Source: Acrasis kona (lineage: Eukaryota; Heterolobosea; Eutetramitea; Acrasida; Acrasidae). Taken from it: 21,738 nt of DNA. The stretch covers positions 1 through 21,738 of the forward strand of contig JAOPGA020001508.1 in NCBI GenBank assembly GCA_026419775.2, written 5' to 3'. Position 1 is the first letter of the stretch; every line of letters starts with the position of its first letter. Below, in pieces: positions 10,097 to 18,982 of the stretch. The notes under the pieces were generated by a model. The model was not told the origin of the DNA, made no database searches, and worked only from the letters and a program-made list of their open reading frames with translations. The position numbers were made by a program, and so were the translations under genes.

Positions 10097-11884
10097 CTAA
10101 AACGGTGGTAATTCCAATGCTTGTTGTTGCATTTGTGATTCAATTTCTCTGATGCGATTGGTCTTGACTGCTATTTGTTGCTCCAAATCCTTCGCCTGTG
10201 AGGCCCATCTTTGCTTGAGCAACTCATTGGGTGCCTTTGTAAGTAGACCGTGTAAATTGACTAAATTCTGTCCCAACTTGACCACCTCTGCTTCTATTCC
10301 GTTCTTTTCCATTTGTAGAGCACCAGCATTCGACGATGAACTTGGTGCTTGATTAAAGTGATTCATGAGCTCGTCCTCCTCATCCTCCAAATCCTGTTCG
10401 TCTTCGTCATCGTCTTCGTCGCTGTTCATGGATTGATCCGTTAGTTGTTGACTATTGTTGAGGAATCCAATCGAATTGCTGCTGGTGTTGTTGGCGTTGT
10501 TGTTTCCATCCAATGACTGTGCGTCGTCGTCATCCTCTCCCGATGACATTTCCGATAAACTTTGATCGCTCATGATTGAATTGTTAATGTTGTTCATGTT
10601 GACACGTTGTGAAGCGGAGTAGGGTGCTGATGCGATCGGAGTGTGTGCTACGCTTGGACTGTACATGGGCGATGGTGTCACTTCGTTCATTGCTGCCATC
10701 AATTGATCTTGTTCGAAATCAGAGTCAGCAGAGTCATGGTTGTTCGCATCCTCGTCGTCTTCTTCATCTTCCTCATCGCTGCTGCTTTCGTCGTCGCTGG
10801 ACGAATCATCTTCTTTAATGTCCTCTTCGATTACTTCTATTTGAATGTTTTCTGGATCTTCGTCCTCCATCATTTTGTTGAACTCGTCGACCATCTTTTC
10901 AATGTCCTTCTTGGTAATGTTGAGGCGTTGCCTTTCAAAGTGCTTCAATACACCTGCCATGCTAGGCGTTAGTCCATCTTCGAGCTGGAACATGCGTGGA
11001 AGTGATTGGAACCTCTTCTTTTTTTTCCTCTTCTTCTTGTTACGTCTTCTGGCTTTTTCATCCTCTTTCTTTATACGTTCCATCTTTTCGTCCTGCATGT
11101 GATGAATCTCCTTGTCCATCTCCAGTGGGTCCTTTACAAGAATCATTTGTGACACGTCGCCAGCCTATCAATGTTAAAATGATTGGTAAATCACTCTTAC
11201 CTTGTAGTAGGTCATGCAGTCCACGCTCTTATAGGCCTCCACTAGCGTGGGTAGATCGACCAGTAGGCAAGGATATGTTTGATCCTTGAGACGGAACCTG
11301 CCCGCTCTATTTTCGTTTAAGCCATATTCTACATCTGTGAGATAACCACTCTCGTCCATTAATTTTCGTAGTTTCTCTGCTCTCTCCAAGCGCAGTTGTT
11401 TCTTCATCTTTTTATCTGTGGGAGGTGGTACGGGTGCTGGTTCTTCGGGAAGTTTTGGTCGGACACCTGCTTTAAAGAATTCAAGAATGTCTGGATGGTC
11501 GCCAAACACCAAATCCATGTCAAGATCAACGCGCTTTTCTTTTCCATCATCCTTCTTGCTTTTCTTTTGTTCTGGTTCTTTGATTATATCGTGTATGCGT
11601 TCTGCCAAGTATGTAGGCACGCGTAGAATGAATTGTTTTTCCTCAAAGGTTTGATCATAATCACTAGTATCCTTCTTCCTTCTTGATTTTGAGCTGGAGG
11701 GTTGTGTGGGAGTTTGAAAGGTTACTGCCGAAGCAGGGATGGTGACTTTAGATGATGATTTTTTTGATGGTGGTTTTTGTCCATTCGATTTTGAACTCCG
11801 ACTTGACTTCTTTTTTGATCCACTAGAATGAGTAGGAGGCGTGCCCGTAGGGATGGAGTTTGATATTATTGCATTGTTGTCCAT
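10097..11884 (-). CDS. TAF7: TFIID subunit TAF7
   Basis: Exons 11884-11201 and 11164-10097 join across a 36-nt intron (11165-11200, GTAAGA...GATAG, phase 0), giving 583 residues. The N-terminus is a Ser/Lys-rich tail. The conserved TAF7 core starts near residue 80 (EEKQFILRVPTYLAERIHDI) and includes CLLVDLPTLVEAYKSVD. The splice join rebuilds MTYYKAGDVSQMIL, a TAF7 hallmark. After it come a very basic Arg/Lys run, the segment MAGVLKHFERQR, a long Asp/Glu/Ser acidic region, and a C-terminal coiled coil ending near ELPPF. By family it is a nuclear subunit of TFIID that binds TAF1 and restrains its acetyltransferase activity during initiation. It is longer than human TAF7 because of low-complexity additions. 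It diverges from the TPR gene. Confidence 0.93.
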
Positions 11885-11935
11885 AACAATGATGAACTCA
11901 ATTTGAAGTTGACTTCAATTACAAGGAAACATAAC
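11885..11935. promoter_or_regulatory. 51-bp bidirectional promoter between TAF7 and TPR gene
   Basis: Only 51 bp separate the TAF7 start codon (-) from the chosen TPR start codon (+). Any core promoter and both 5' leaders must fit here or extend into coding sequence. An in-frame TTG at 11903 is ignored as a start. No clear TATA motif is visible. Confidence 0.5.
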
Positions 11936-13586
11936 ATGAACATTCAATACATTCGTGCCCAAAGGATGATTCCAAAGCTAATAAGATTTCCAGGGCATAC
12001 GTTTACAAACATTGCTTCGCGGTCTTTTGCAACAAAACAAAAAATAACTTCAAGAAAAGGAACATCAAATTTAACACGACCAAATGTTGTAATAGATCCT
12101 GAGGTTTTAAGAGGAAACGCGCTAACAAAACTATCAGAAGTTGAATCCTACGATAAAGAAACTCAGTCTCTTTTATTGACACTCAGCGAAAAGAATGAGG
12201 ATTTCGAAAAGCAAAGAATACGATGTTTAAAAATGTGTGACAAAGGTTTGGAATTAATTAGTGACTTCGATAAGGAATTTATAAAAAGCTCCTTGTTAGA
12301 GCCTGAAATCAAACAAAAAATGAACGAGTTCATCACCCTCCACGAATCACACCTTTTGACCACTCGTGGTTGTGCGCACTTACATCTTCACCAATTCCAC
12401 CAACCAAGACAACACAAAGAGCTTGGTGGCGTTAGAAAAGTAGCAATTACTGATTTGGAGAATGCAGCATCAATAGATAAAAGCAACGAGAGACCACTTT
12501 ATGCATTGGCTTCAATCTACTACGGAAGTAGTGGCGACGCAGAACACGAAGAGCAACACATGTCAAAAGCCTTAGGGTACATTGACGAGGCCATCTCGCT
12601 GTTGGAAGATCGCGTCAGGACGCTTTACAACGAAAATTCTAAAAAGAACAGAACCACGCCAGAACGCGAACAAGAATTTACATTAATACACGACAAACTA
12701 GATTACGGTGCCTTCTACCTGTTGCGAGCAAAGATTAAATCTCACAAACTGTACAAACAATATAACGAAGCCGTACAAGACTACACAACCGCTTTAGCAT
12801 ACAATGAAAGAGATAATCATCACCACAAGAAAACGAAACGAACGGAATTACATTTAGAACGTGCTATTTGCATCATCAACCAACACAAGGACAAGAAGGA
12901 AACGGACGAAGTGGTGGATCCGAACATTGCCCTACAAGACTTACAGAAATGTACTAATCACAACATTTACGCACACATGCACTTATCCACTTATTACTTT
13001 TACGTTGAAAAGAACCCAAAGCAAGCCATTAATCATTTAATCAAGTTCAAAAAACTTTATACAAACGACAACGGTCAGTCAATTATGGAGAATAAAAAGG
13101 AGAGGGAGGAATTATTGGTACGGGTGGACCAGTACATTGACCACATGAACAAGGAGATTAATTACGAACTTCATTCCGATCAGTCCGACGAACTATTATC
13201 AAGAGCGCAAGATTTGATAGACCAAGGGTTGCTGAGCGAATCCTTGTTGAAATTAAACAAGGCTATTGAATTGTTCCCTAACCAACAAGTTTATCTGCAA
13301 AGGTCATTGGTTTATTTGAATCTTTTTGTAAAAGTAAAAATCTAAAAATAAGAATTTATTTGCACAAGGATGTTTTTCGGATTATGAAACCGCTGTTAAG
13401 ATTGGTGGTGATAATATTGAAACGGTTTACGTGCTGGCGGAATATCATAAACATGTTTCTGGTAACTTGAGAGAGAGTCTTTCTGCTTATCAAAAGCTGT
13501 TGGATTTGTCGAACATGCGAGGAGACAGACAAAGAGGGAAATTCGCAGAATCCAACATTAAACTAATAAAGCATAAATTATTGTAA
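11936..13586 (+). CDS. TPR-repeat protein, probably mitochondrial
   Basis: The start is MNIQYIRAQRMIPKLIRF, a basic, amphipathic leader free of acidic residues. It is followed by ASRSFAT, which looks like a mitochondrial processing site. The rest is helical with TPR-like repeats (for example ITDLENAASIDKSNERPLYALASIYYG, and the C-terminal repeats around GCFSDYETAVK). Exon 1 runs 11936-13309 and exon 2 13353-13586. The 43-nt intron (GTTTAT...ATAAG, phase 0) is chosen because it keeps TPR spacing and matches local intron sizes. A donor at 13328 would make a 25-nt intron with the same downstream frame. The predicted length is 535 residues. TPR proteins are binding scaffolds; the partner is unknown. 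After the TAA, the same frame reads on for about 39 TPR-like codons to 13706, so the true C-terminus is uncertain. Confidence 0.75.
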
Positions 13587-13686
13587 TTTTATGAGTCAGG
13601 CATGAAGAACTTGATAAGTGCAAAGCAAATGTTACAAGATATTCCAGCCAACACGCCATACTTGAAACGACGTGGTACCAACTTCT

Positions 13687-14460
13687 CTAACAACTATCAG
13701 GGTTAGTGGGGAGGGAAAGTGTAAATCTTACAAGAAGCAGCATAACAAAACCCAAAAAGAATCCTAACAGTATCCCTGCATACATGTGATAGTTATTTCC
13801 CTCTAAATATGTTTGGGCGTCCAAATTTGCTTGAGTATTGTTGTCAGTCGCTGAAGGATCCAAGTGTTGGTTTCCAGAATTAGGATCGTCCTCATTCATC
13901 CATTCTTCTTCTAGTTCCCTGAGGTCGTCACCAGTTATACTGCCTTGTTGAAATTGCTGTAACAGGTTCTGTCTTGATGCGTAAAATTGATTGCGGAAGA
14001 ACAAAACTTCTTCCTCATTAAAACCAGATTCCCGCAACCTATCAAAACCTCTCACGGGAGGTTGCTCGTCAGACTCGTACCCATCCGTTTCATCAGCCCT
14101 CCTACTGGCGGGTGCTCCATTGCCTCTATTCTGTCTACTTGATTGGAGTGCCTTTTTTCTTTGTTGGGGGCATGTCTTCGAGAAGGCACAATGTATAAAA
14201 TCACAGTCAGACACATTATAGAAGGACAGGAACATTGGATCCTGCATTGATTTACCCTGATAAATCAATCTTAAGAAAGGTTTCTCTTGACACTCGCTTC
14301 TAATTTGTGCGTCATTTGATTGCATACAAAGCTTGAGTAGTATTTGTTTAACTTGTGTTATTGTGGTGTTCAGAGTAAGTAGGGTTTTAATTGTGTGACC
14401 ATTGGAGAATCGGAAATCAAGATTTATTTGTTGCTCTGTGGTGTCTTGGTTTGAATCCAT
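13687..14460 (-). CDS. Dsc3/TMUB-like ubiquitin-like membrane protein
   Basis: The single exon encodes 257 residues. About 12-95 form a ubiquitin-like fold (DFRFSNGHTIKTLL, then FLRLIYQGKSMQDP). A polar linker follows. At about 138-165 is RGFDRLRESGFNEEEVLFFR, the signature of the C-terminal domain of Dsc E3 ligase subunit 3 (DUF2407 type). A transmembrane helix lies at about 225-246 (YAGILLGFFLGFVMLLLVRF), and the tail is short. By family, Dsc3 belongs to a Golgi/ER-membrane ubiquitin ligase complex related to Hrd1 ERAD; fungi use it to cleave SREBP and degrade orphan membrane proteins. TMUB1-type proteins have a similar layout. The exact role is inference. The 3' end lies 100 bp from the convergent TPR stop, and the start is 23 bp from the SAP30BP-like stop. 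Confidence 0.8.
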   Translation of the reverse strand: MDSNQDTTEQQINLDFRFSNGHTIKTLLTLNTTITQVKQILLKLCMQSNDAQIRSECQEKPFLRLIYQGKSMQDPMFLSFYNVSDCDFIHCAFSKTCPQQRKKALQSSRQNRGNGAPASRRADETDGYESDEQPPVRGFDRLRESGFNEEEVLFFRNQFYASRQNLLQQFQQGSITGDDLRELEEEWMNEDDPNSGNQHLDPSATDNNTQANLDAQTYLEGNNYHMYAGILLGFFLGFVMLLLVRFTLSLPTNPDSC

Positions 14461-14483
14461 ATTAGTTTACAAAAAAACTTGGC

Positions 14484-14870
14484 CTACACCTTGCGCTCAT
14501 CCCATCTGCTCCTTGCTGGTTGTACCTCATTTTGTATTAAACTCTTTTGGACAGGATCGTCTTTAGATTTTTCACTTGAACTTGGACGATATGGAACATA
14601 AACATCTGTTGGATAATTACTTCCATACTCATCTTCAAGATATTCATTGATGATTTTTGTCAACAGCTCAGGATTGTGGAATTGCTTTTGTGAGTGTAGA
14701 TTATCAATTATAGATGAGCCCGACCGAACCTTCTCCAAAAACTTCTTTACTTTCTCCTGCAATATTTCACATTGTGGATCGATATTTTGTTCAACAGCGA
14801 CTGGTTTACTATCATCACCGTCGCTGTCATAACCTGAGATGGATTGCATTTTTTGTAATATATTTGCCAC
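14484..14870 (-). CDS. SAP30BP/HCNGP-like small protein
   Basis: The 128-residue single-exon protein has an N-terminal GYDSDGDD motif, a central helix (EILQEKVKKFLEKVRSG), FHNPELLTKIINEYLEDEYGSNYPTDVYVP, and a polar basic C-terminus ending SRWDERKV. The FxNP, DEyGSNYP and following P motifs are diagnostic of the SAP30BP/HCNGP family. That family is nuclear, linked to the SAP30/HDAC complex and to splicing of short introns in animals. A link to the very short introns of this genome would be attractive but is only inference. It is much shorter than human SAP30BP (about 308), with only the core domain. It sits 26 bp downstream of the polytopic membrane protein's stop and 23 bp upstream of the Dsc3-like start. 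Confidence 0.75.
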   Translation of the reverse strand: MANILQKMQSISGYDSDGDDSKPVAVEQNIDPQCEILQEKVKKFLEKVRSGSSIIDNLHSQKQFHNPELLTKIINEYLEDEYGSNYPTDVYVPYRPSSSEKSKDDPVQKSLIQNEVQPARSRWDERKV

Positions 14871-14891
14871 GAACTAAAGTTGAAATACTGT

Positions 14892-14897
14892 TTTATT
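14892..14897 (-). terminator. AATAAA poly(A) signal overlapping a stop codon
   Basis: On the minus strand AATAAA overlaps the TAA stop (14897-14899) of the polytopic membrane protein. Only 26 bp separate this stop from the next start, so cleavage would fall inside or at the head of the next gene. Use is inferred. Confidence 0.4.
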
Positions 14898-17167
14898 TAA
14901 TTGTTTTTTTTGTGGTTTGCGATATCATCATTCAAAGCTTTTGCTGTATTTGTAGCATCATCATATTCATAAAGTGGGTCCATAACCTCCTTCTTGCTTT
15001 CACCTACAGTGCTTAGGGCAATGTACTTAAATGGAATCCACTTGAATGGTATATTACCAGCCTTGAATTCGATCTTGTTCCTATTCTCTTCTTGTCTCTC
15101 TAATAGCCTCAAACAGTTACCAAGACGCGAGGTGTACAAATTATCAGTACCACTCTCTCTTTGTGTTAGATTCGTAAAAATGGTCGATATCAAAGGTAGT
15201 ACCGTACTGACTACAATTGCCAATAGCGTGGAGTTGCCCGATAGACTCAAAGCAAGACGGGTATTGTAAATCAAATTTGCAAAATAAACAACACACAAAA
15301 TAAAAATAACAAACACCATTTGAAGGAAAGATCTTGAAGTGGCCTCGCCAACCCTCATTAGTTTTGATATTCTAAAGAATACAGTCCATGTCATTGGGAT
15401 GAGATAAGCGTAAGCAGTGTCCTTGGCAACAGTCATATTATCTCTAATCTCTGCTATATCGACACCACTAATCCACCTTCTATAAGGAAGAATTCTATCA
15501 AAACCAAGGGAGCCCCGCTCTCTTACTATCGCATTCTTTAATTTCATGTATGGTTTTTCAATGTCATCATAGAAATTATAAAACACGCTCAAGAGGGTAA
15601 TGAAGAACGAATAGGTCGTAATCATTTGCGTATTGATCAAACCATTCACGACCGTGCATTCAATAAGCCTGCTAATGACGTAGCCGCAAGACCAAGCCAA
15701 AATGGAAAGAGTGACCATCCATAAGGAACGTATGAAATAATTTCCAATCAAGAACATATAATAAACCCAAGGCCTAAATACAAGTTTGCCATTCTTGTCT
15801 TCTTCAATTTTATTTACAATCTCCTCTACCGAGGAGTCTGACATGTCGCTACTTAACTCATAATATTTACATCCTCTCGGAGATTCTGGATCGGTATTTT
15901 TGTTCTTGCAGACATACTTTTCAAGATATCCACCGACAGCTTTATGGACATAGGCATTCATATACACAAGATTAAAGAACAAGAAGATTGCAAAAAGAGA
16001 CACACTAGTATACCATAGACCCAATCTATAATCTCTGTTGCTAGAGATTGCCTGATTAATATAAAGAACACATAAGCCAGTAGAACAAAGAGTAAAGAAA
16101 ACAGAACATACGATCCTTACAAATTTGTCCACTTTGCCGTACTCGGCAATTCTCACCTTTACAAATTTGTCCCTATTGAAATCATTACCCAACTTTATTA
16201 TGAACAATACGAAATTAACCGCCACACACAAAAGCAATATCAAAAAATAACCATAACGCTTGTTGATCATGTCTTTTACTTCCTCTTTCAAGGGTAAGTA
16301 TTTTTCGGGCCATTCCTTTTGCATCACTTGCGATAACAATGCGGTGAAGCAGAATAAAATGTGAATAAAAACCAATGATATGGATCTCCAAATTTTGAAT
16401 TTTGCGGCTAGTTTGGTGGGAATGTTTTTTCCCAACAAACACTGCCAAGTGGGCGGCATTTTGATAATGTCCGTTACAAATACGTAATTGTCGCTTTTTC
16501 TAATTCGGTTCATGCTCGCCACATACAAGTAAATGATTGCAGCGGAAAGAACCGATTGAAGAACAATAAAAGTGGCGTCGAGGTATTTGATCTCGTCTTT
16601 GTAAACGATGACCGATGTTATTCCATCTTTGTACTGGGCGAGATTGACGCACACGTATTCTTGAACGGAGGCATCAGTTTTATAAACTACCGGATCAAGC
16701 CAGCATACCGAGAGGTTGCCTTGCTTTGCCGACATGACGTTCGTTTGGTTGATGAATGCGTCAATGAATGGTGTGATCTCTTTGCTGACAAAGTACGCTG
16801 GATCTCTGTTCTTGGTTACGTTACGGTAGTAAAAACTACTAGGGACATCCAAAGATATAGTGTTTAGTTTGACCGTTTCACTGATGGTTCCCAAAGTGTA
16901 ATAAATGCTGTAAGGGGGTATGAATAGGAGTTCGACGTAAGACGAAATGTATAATTTTGAATACGCGGTCGTTAAAGTTTCATTGTTAGTTAGCTTGACG
17001 GTAACAACAGAGAGTGGTAGGCTTTGGGCGTTGAATAATTCATTTAATTCTTGGTAATCTTTGTCTTTGATGATGTTGAGTAATGCGAAGTTTTCATCGC
17101 TGCACACACACGTGATGAGTATGTGTGCAATTATAAACAATACGTGAGTAGTACGTATAGTCCTCAT
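14897..17167 (-). CDS. Orphan polytopic membrane protein with secreted N-terminal domain
   Basis: The single exon encodes 756 residues. Residues 1-22 look like a signal peptide (LFIIAHILITCVCS). Residues 23-197 form a polar domain with four sequons (NET 62, NVT 116, NQT 140, NLS 151) and two cysteines (155, 173), so it is probably luminal or extracellular. Hydrophobic segments follow at roughly 198-218, 263-281, 306-326, 350-372, 384-406, 465-500 (one or two), 511-531, 586-600, 613-633 and 643-664, about nine or ten in all. A charged loop lies near 420-460. A cytosolic, polar C-terminal tail starts near 670 (LYTSRLGNCLRLLERQEENR). I do not recognise the family; the layout suggests a receptor or transporter. 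The complete lack of introns in 2.3 kb contrasts with the HECT gene. Confidence 0.85.
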   Translation of the reverse strand: MRTIRTTHVLFIIAHILITCVCSDENFALLNIIKDKDYQELNELFNAQSLPLSVVTVKLTNNETLTTAYSKLYISSYVELLFIPPYSIYYTLGTISETVKLNTISLDVPSSFYYRNVTKNRDPAYFVSKEITPFIDAFINQTNVMSAKQGNLSVCWLDPVVYKTDASVQEYVCVNLAQYKDGITSVIVYKDEIKYLDATFIVLQSVLSAAIIYLYVASMNRIRKSDNYVFVTDIIKMPPTWQCLLGKNIPTKLAAKFKIWRSISLVFIHILFCFTALLSQVMQKEWPEKYLPLKEEVKDMINKRYGYFLILLLCVAVNFVLFIIKLGNDFNRDKFVKVRIAEYGKVDKFVRIVCSVFFTLCSTGLCVLYINQAISSNRDYRLGLWYTSVSLFAIFLFFNLVYMNAYVHKAVGGYLEKYVCKNKNTDPESPRGCKYYELSSDMSDSSVEEIVNKIEEDKNGKLVFRPWVYYMFLIGNYFIRSLWMVTLSILAWSCGYVISRLIECTVVNGLINTQMITTYSFFITLLSVFYNFYDDIEKPYMKLKNAIVRERGSLGFDRILPYRRWISGVDIAEIRDNMTVAKDTAYAYLIPMTWTVFFRISKLMRVGEATSRSFLQMVFVIFILCVVYFANLIYNTRLALSLSGNSTLLAIVVSTVLPLISTIFTNLTQRESGTDNLYTSRLGNCLRLLERQEENRNKIEFKAGNIPFKWIPFKYIALSTVGESKKEVMDPLYEYDDATNTAKALNDDIANHKKNN

Positions 17168-17452
17168 TCCCGGTTATTATTGTATTCTAAATATTATCCC
17201 GGGGTTACAACAACTTTTGGCATAATAAACCATTCTTTATTTGTAAGGAGCAAGTCCGGAGTAACCGTTATTAGTTAAATTGCGCAAAGTCGAAAAAGTG
17301 TTACTTACACGTATACGTTTTATTTTTAAACCAACGTCCCGCAAATCCTCCTTTTATGATGCATTACTAGTACCTTTTGAATGATCGTGTCACTCACTTC
17401 GGGTTGATTTTAAAATCTATTTAAAAAGTTTAAAGACTGAAAATAAGTAACA

Positions 17453-17644
17453 ATGGATGTACCGAGGCACCAAAGGGAGAGACTGGTGCCTTTATCGCCG
17501 ACGGAAGCAACAGGCCTTACAGATGTAAGATTCGTGCGACAGGATTTGCTCACTTGCAAGCTTTGAACTACATGTGTACAGTCATATGATTGCCGGCGTT
17601 GTCACGGTGATTGGTACCCTAGATATTGTGTTCTGAGAGGTTGA
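17453..17644 (+). CDS. Possible small Cys-rich protein, spliced
   Basis: The ATG at 17453 opens 24 codons ([10 protein letters not shown]...) up to a GTAAGA donor at 17525. Splicing to TACAG at 17581 (57 nt) keeps the frame and yields 44 residues ending in [19 protein letters not shown], with a CxxC pair and one more Cys. Unspliced, the frame stops after 37 codons. The intron is longer than the local norm. No family is recognised, and chance is a real alternative. Confidence 0.25.
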
Positions 17645-17725
17645 TCGTTAAATGTTTGTAAAGAAATGGTTTGGGTTTTTTTTATTGTGAAATGAATTTG
17701 ATGCATTCGTCTTCTCCGCTCATTT

Positions 17726-17953
17726 TTACCAGTGAAATAATTCTTTGGTGGACACGTAGAAACGTGATAGTCGCTCTTGCTCGATGTCTTTTACGAGTCG
17801 AATATGAGACGTTCGATTTGAGCATTTTTGAACTGAAGCAGCCGCTGTAGGTCGCCTTGTCTTGTTTGAATGTTGTTTGGTATTTCTCCTCTGAATTCGT
17901 TCAGGTCGATATCTACGCTGGTTTTGTGGACTTTTTAAGATAAAAGTTCGCAT
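17726..17953 (-). CDS. Possible small basic protein, 75 residues
   Basis: An ATG-started frame begins 87 bp past the dehydrogenase stop, on the same strand. The product is rich in Arg, Lys, Gln and Ser (RRYRPERIQRRNTKQ) with a less basic C-terminus ending ELFHW. There is no hydrophobic segment and no recognised domain. The opposite strand has no competing frame. It could be a nuclear or RNA-binding microprotein or a chance frame. Confidence 0.25.
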   Translation of the reverse strand: MRTFILKSPQNQRRYRPERIQRRNTKQHSNKTRRPTAAASVQKCSNRTSHIRLVKDIEQERLSRFYVSTKELFHW

Positions 17954-18017
17954 TGACTTGTAATAAGAATAAACGAATTGTCCAAATTCTTAGTATGTAA
18001 AATATTTTAATAGTAAC

Positions 18018-18023
18018 TTTATT
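18018..18023 (-). terminator. AATAAA poly(A) signal of the dehydrogenase
   Basis: AATAAA on the minus strand lies about 18 nt past the TAA stop of the dehydrogenase. It is a standard polyadenylation signal by sequence; use is inferred. Confidence 0.4.
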
Positions 18024-18040
18024 CCTTTTGGAGATGGTGG

Positions 18041-18982
18041 TCATAAATACCCATTAGTAGTAGGAAGATTTACAAGGTGTGGGTCGATCTGCTCTTGAGT
18101 CCAAGTCCATATCTGTTCTTGAAGTTCCTTTTTTCTGCAAGCATCAGAACAAATCCATACCTTGCCCGTCGGTGCGTAGAACCCACCTGAAGTAGCCTCC
18201 TCACTTACAGAAGCCCATATCTGACTTAGCGCACCCTTCTCTAAACTAGTAGCGAAAAGAGAAATTGCAGTGTTGAGAAAAATTCGTAGGAAAAAGCCAG
18301 AAGCATTATGATGCAAATTAGTTGCCACCATACCAGGCTGCACACATATTGTTTTCACACCCCCAGACCTTCTAGCGAGAGCAGCACTGTAGTGAGCATT
18401 AGCTAGTTTGGATATACAGTAGCGCTCTCGAGTATTGCGATGAGACATTGTTGTTCTAAACTCCTCAAACTTGTAGATGTTCTTTGGTGCGAGACTCTCT
18501 GATGCTGAGGACACATTCACAATGCGTGTTTGTTTGTTATACCTGGAAGTCTCGTTCATCATTGGAAGCAGGAGTTGTGTAAATAGTGCGTGTCCAAGAT
18601 GATTGGTACCAAACTGAATCTCATATCCTTCCTTCGTAGAACCTTCCTCCGTCATCATAATGCCAGCATTGTTTATTAAAATGTCAAGTGTCTTCTCCTT
18701 TTGCTTAAAAATATGTGCTGCCTCTTTAATACTTTGGAAGTCTGATAAATCTAGTGGCAGGTAGCTTATTTGGGAGGAAGGATTCTCAAGTTTGATATTC
18801 TTTATTGCTGCTTCACTTTTATCCTTGGATCTTGCAGCAATGTAAATGGTGGCAGGATTGTGTTTTGATAGTTGGCGAACAGTTTCATATCCTAGCCCCA
18901 CGTTTCCACCAGTGACAATAATAACCTTGCCTTGCAAGTCTGGAATGTCTTTGTCTGCGTTGAAGGATTGTTTTTGTCCCAT
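18041..18982 (-). CDS. Short-chain dehydrogenase/reductase, retinol-dehydrogenase-like
   Basis: The 313-residue protein from the ATG at 18982 begins MGQKQSF, a myristoylation-type start also seen in fungal relatives that begin MG... and lead into IPDLxGKV. Motifs: cofactor loop TGGNVGLG (24-31), NNAG (104-107), serine in NVSSAS (158-159), and catalytic Tyr188-x3-Lys192 in YCISK. It is an NAD(P)-dependent SDR of the RDH/WWOX/protochlorophyllide-reductase-like group; the substrate is unknown. A hydrophobic stretch near 230-245 (FFLRIFLNTAISLFA) may dock on membranes. The frame extends upstream to an ATG at 19099, which would add a 39-residue Arg-rich leader (a possible mitochondrial presequence). 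The shorter start is preferred because homologous proteins begin just before the IPDL segment. Confidence 0.88.
   Translation of the reverse strand: MGQKQSFNADKDIPDLQGKVIIVTGGNVGLGYETVRQLSKHNPATIYIAARSKDKSEAAIKNIKLENPSSQISYLPLDLSDFQSIKEAAHIFKQKEKTLDILINNAGIMMTEEGSTKEGYEIQFGTNHLGHALFTQLLLPMMNETSRYNKQTRIVNVSSASESLAPKNIYKFEEFRTTMSHRNTRERYCISKLANAHYSAALARRSGGVKTICVQPGMVATNLHHNASGFFLRIFLNTAISLFATSLEKGALSQIWASVSEEATSGGFYAPTGKVWICSDACRKKELQEQIWTWTQEQIDPHLVNLPTTNGYL

Larger units (their letters stand above)
17168..18040. other. Long intergenic region with two weak small-gene candidates
   Basis: This 873-bp region between the polytopic protein (-) and the dehydrogenase (-) is the longest gap in the middle of the window. 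It should hold the promoter of the polytopic gene just above 17167. Two possible small genes (17453-17644 + and 17726-17953 -) are listed separately. AATAAA (minus, 18018-18023) follows the dehydrogenase stop by about 18 nt. No repeat or tRNA was seen. Confidence 0.4.

Noticed and set aside
10600-11100. Several plus-strand frames opposite TAF7
   Set aside because: They are antisense to the acidic and basic low-complexity parts of TAF7, which produce long shadow frames.
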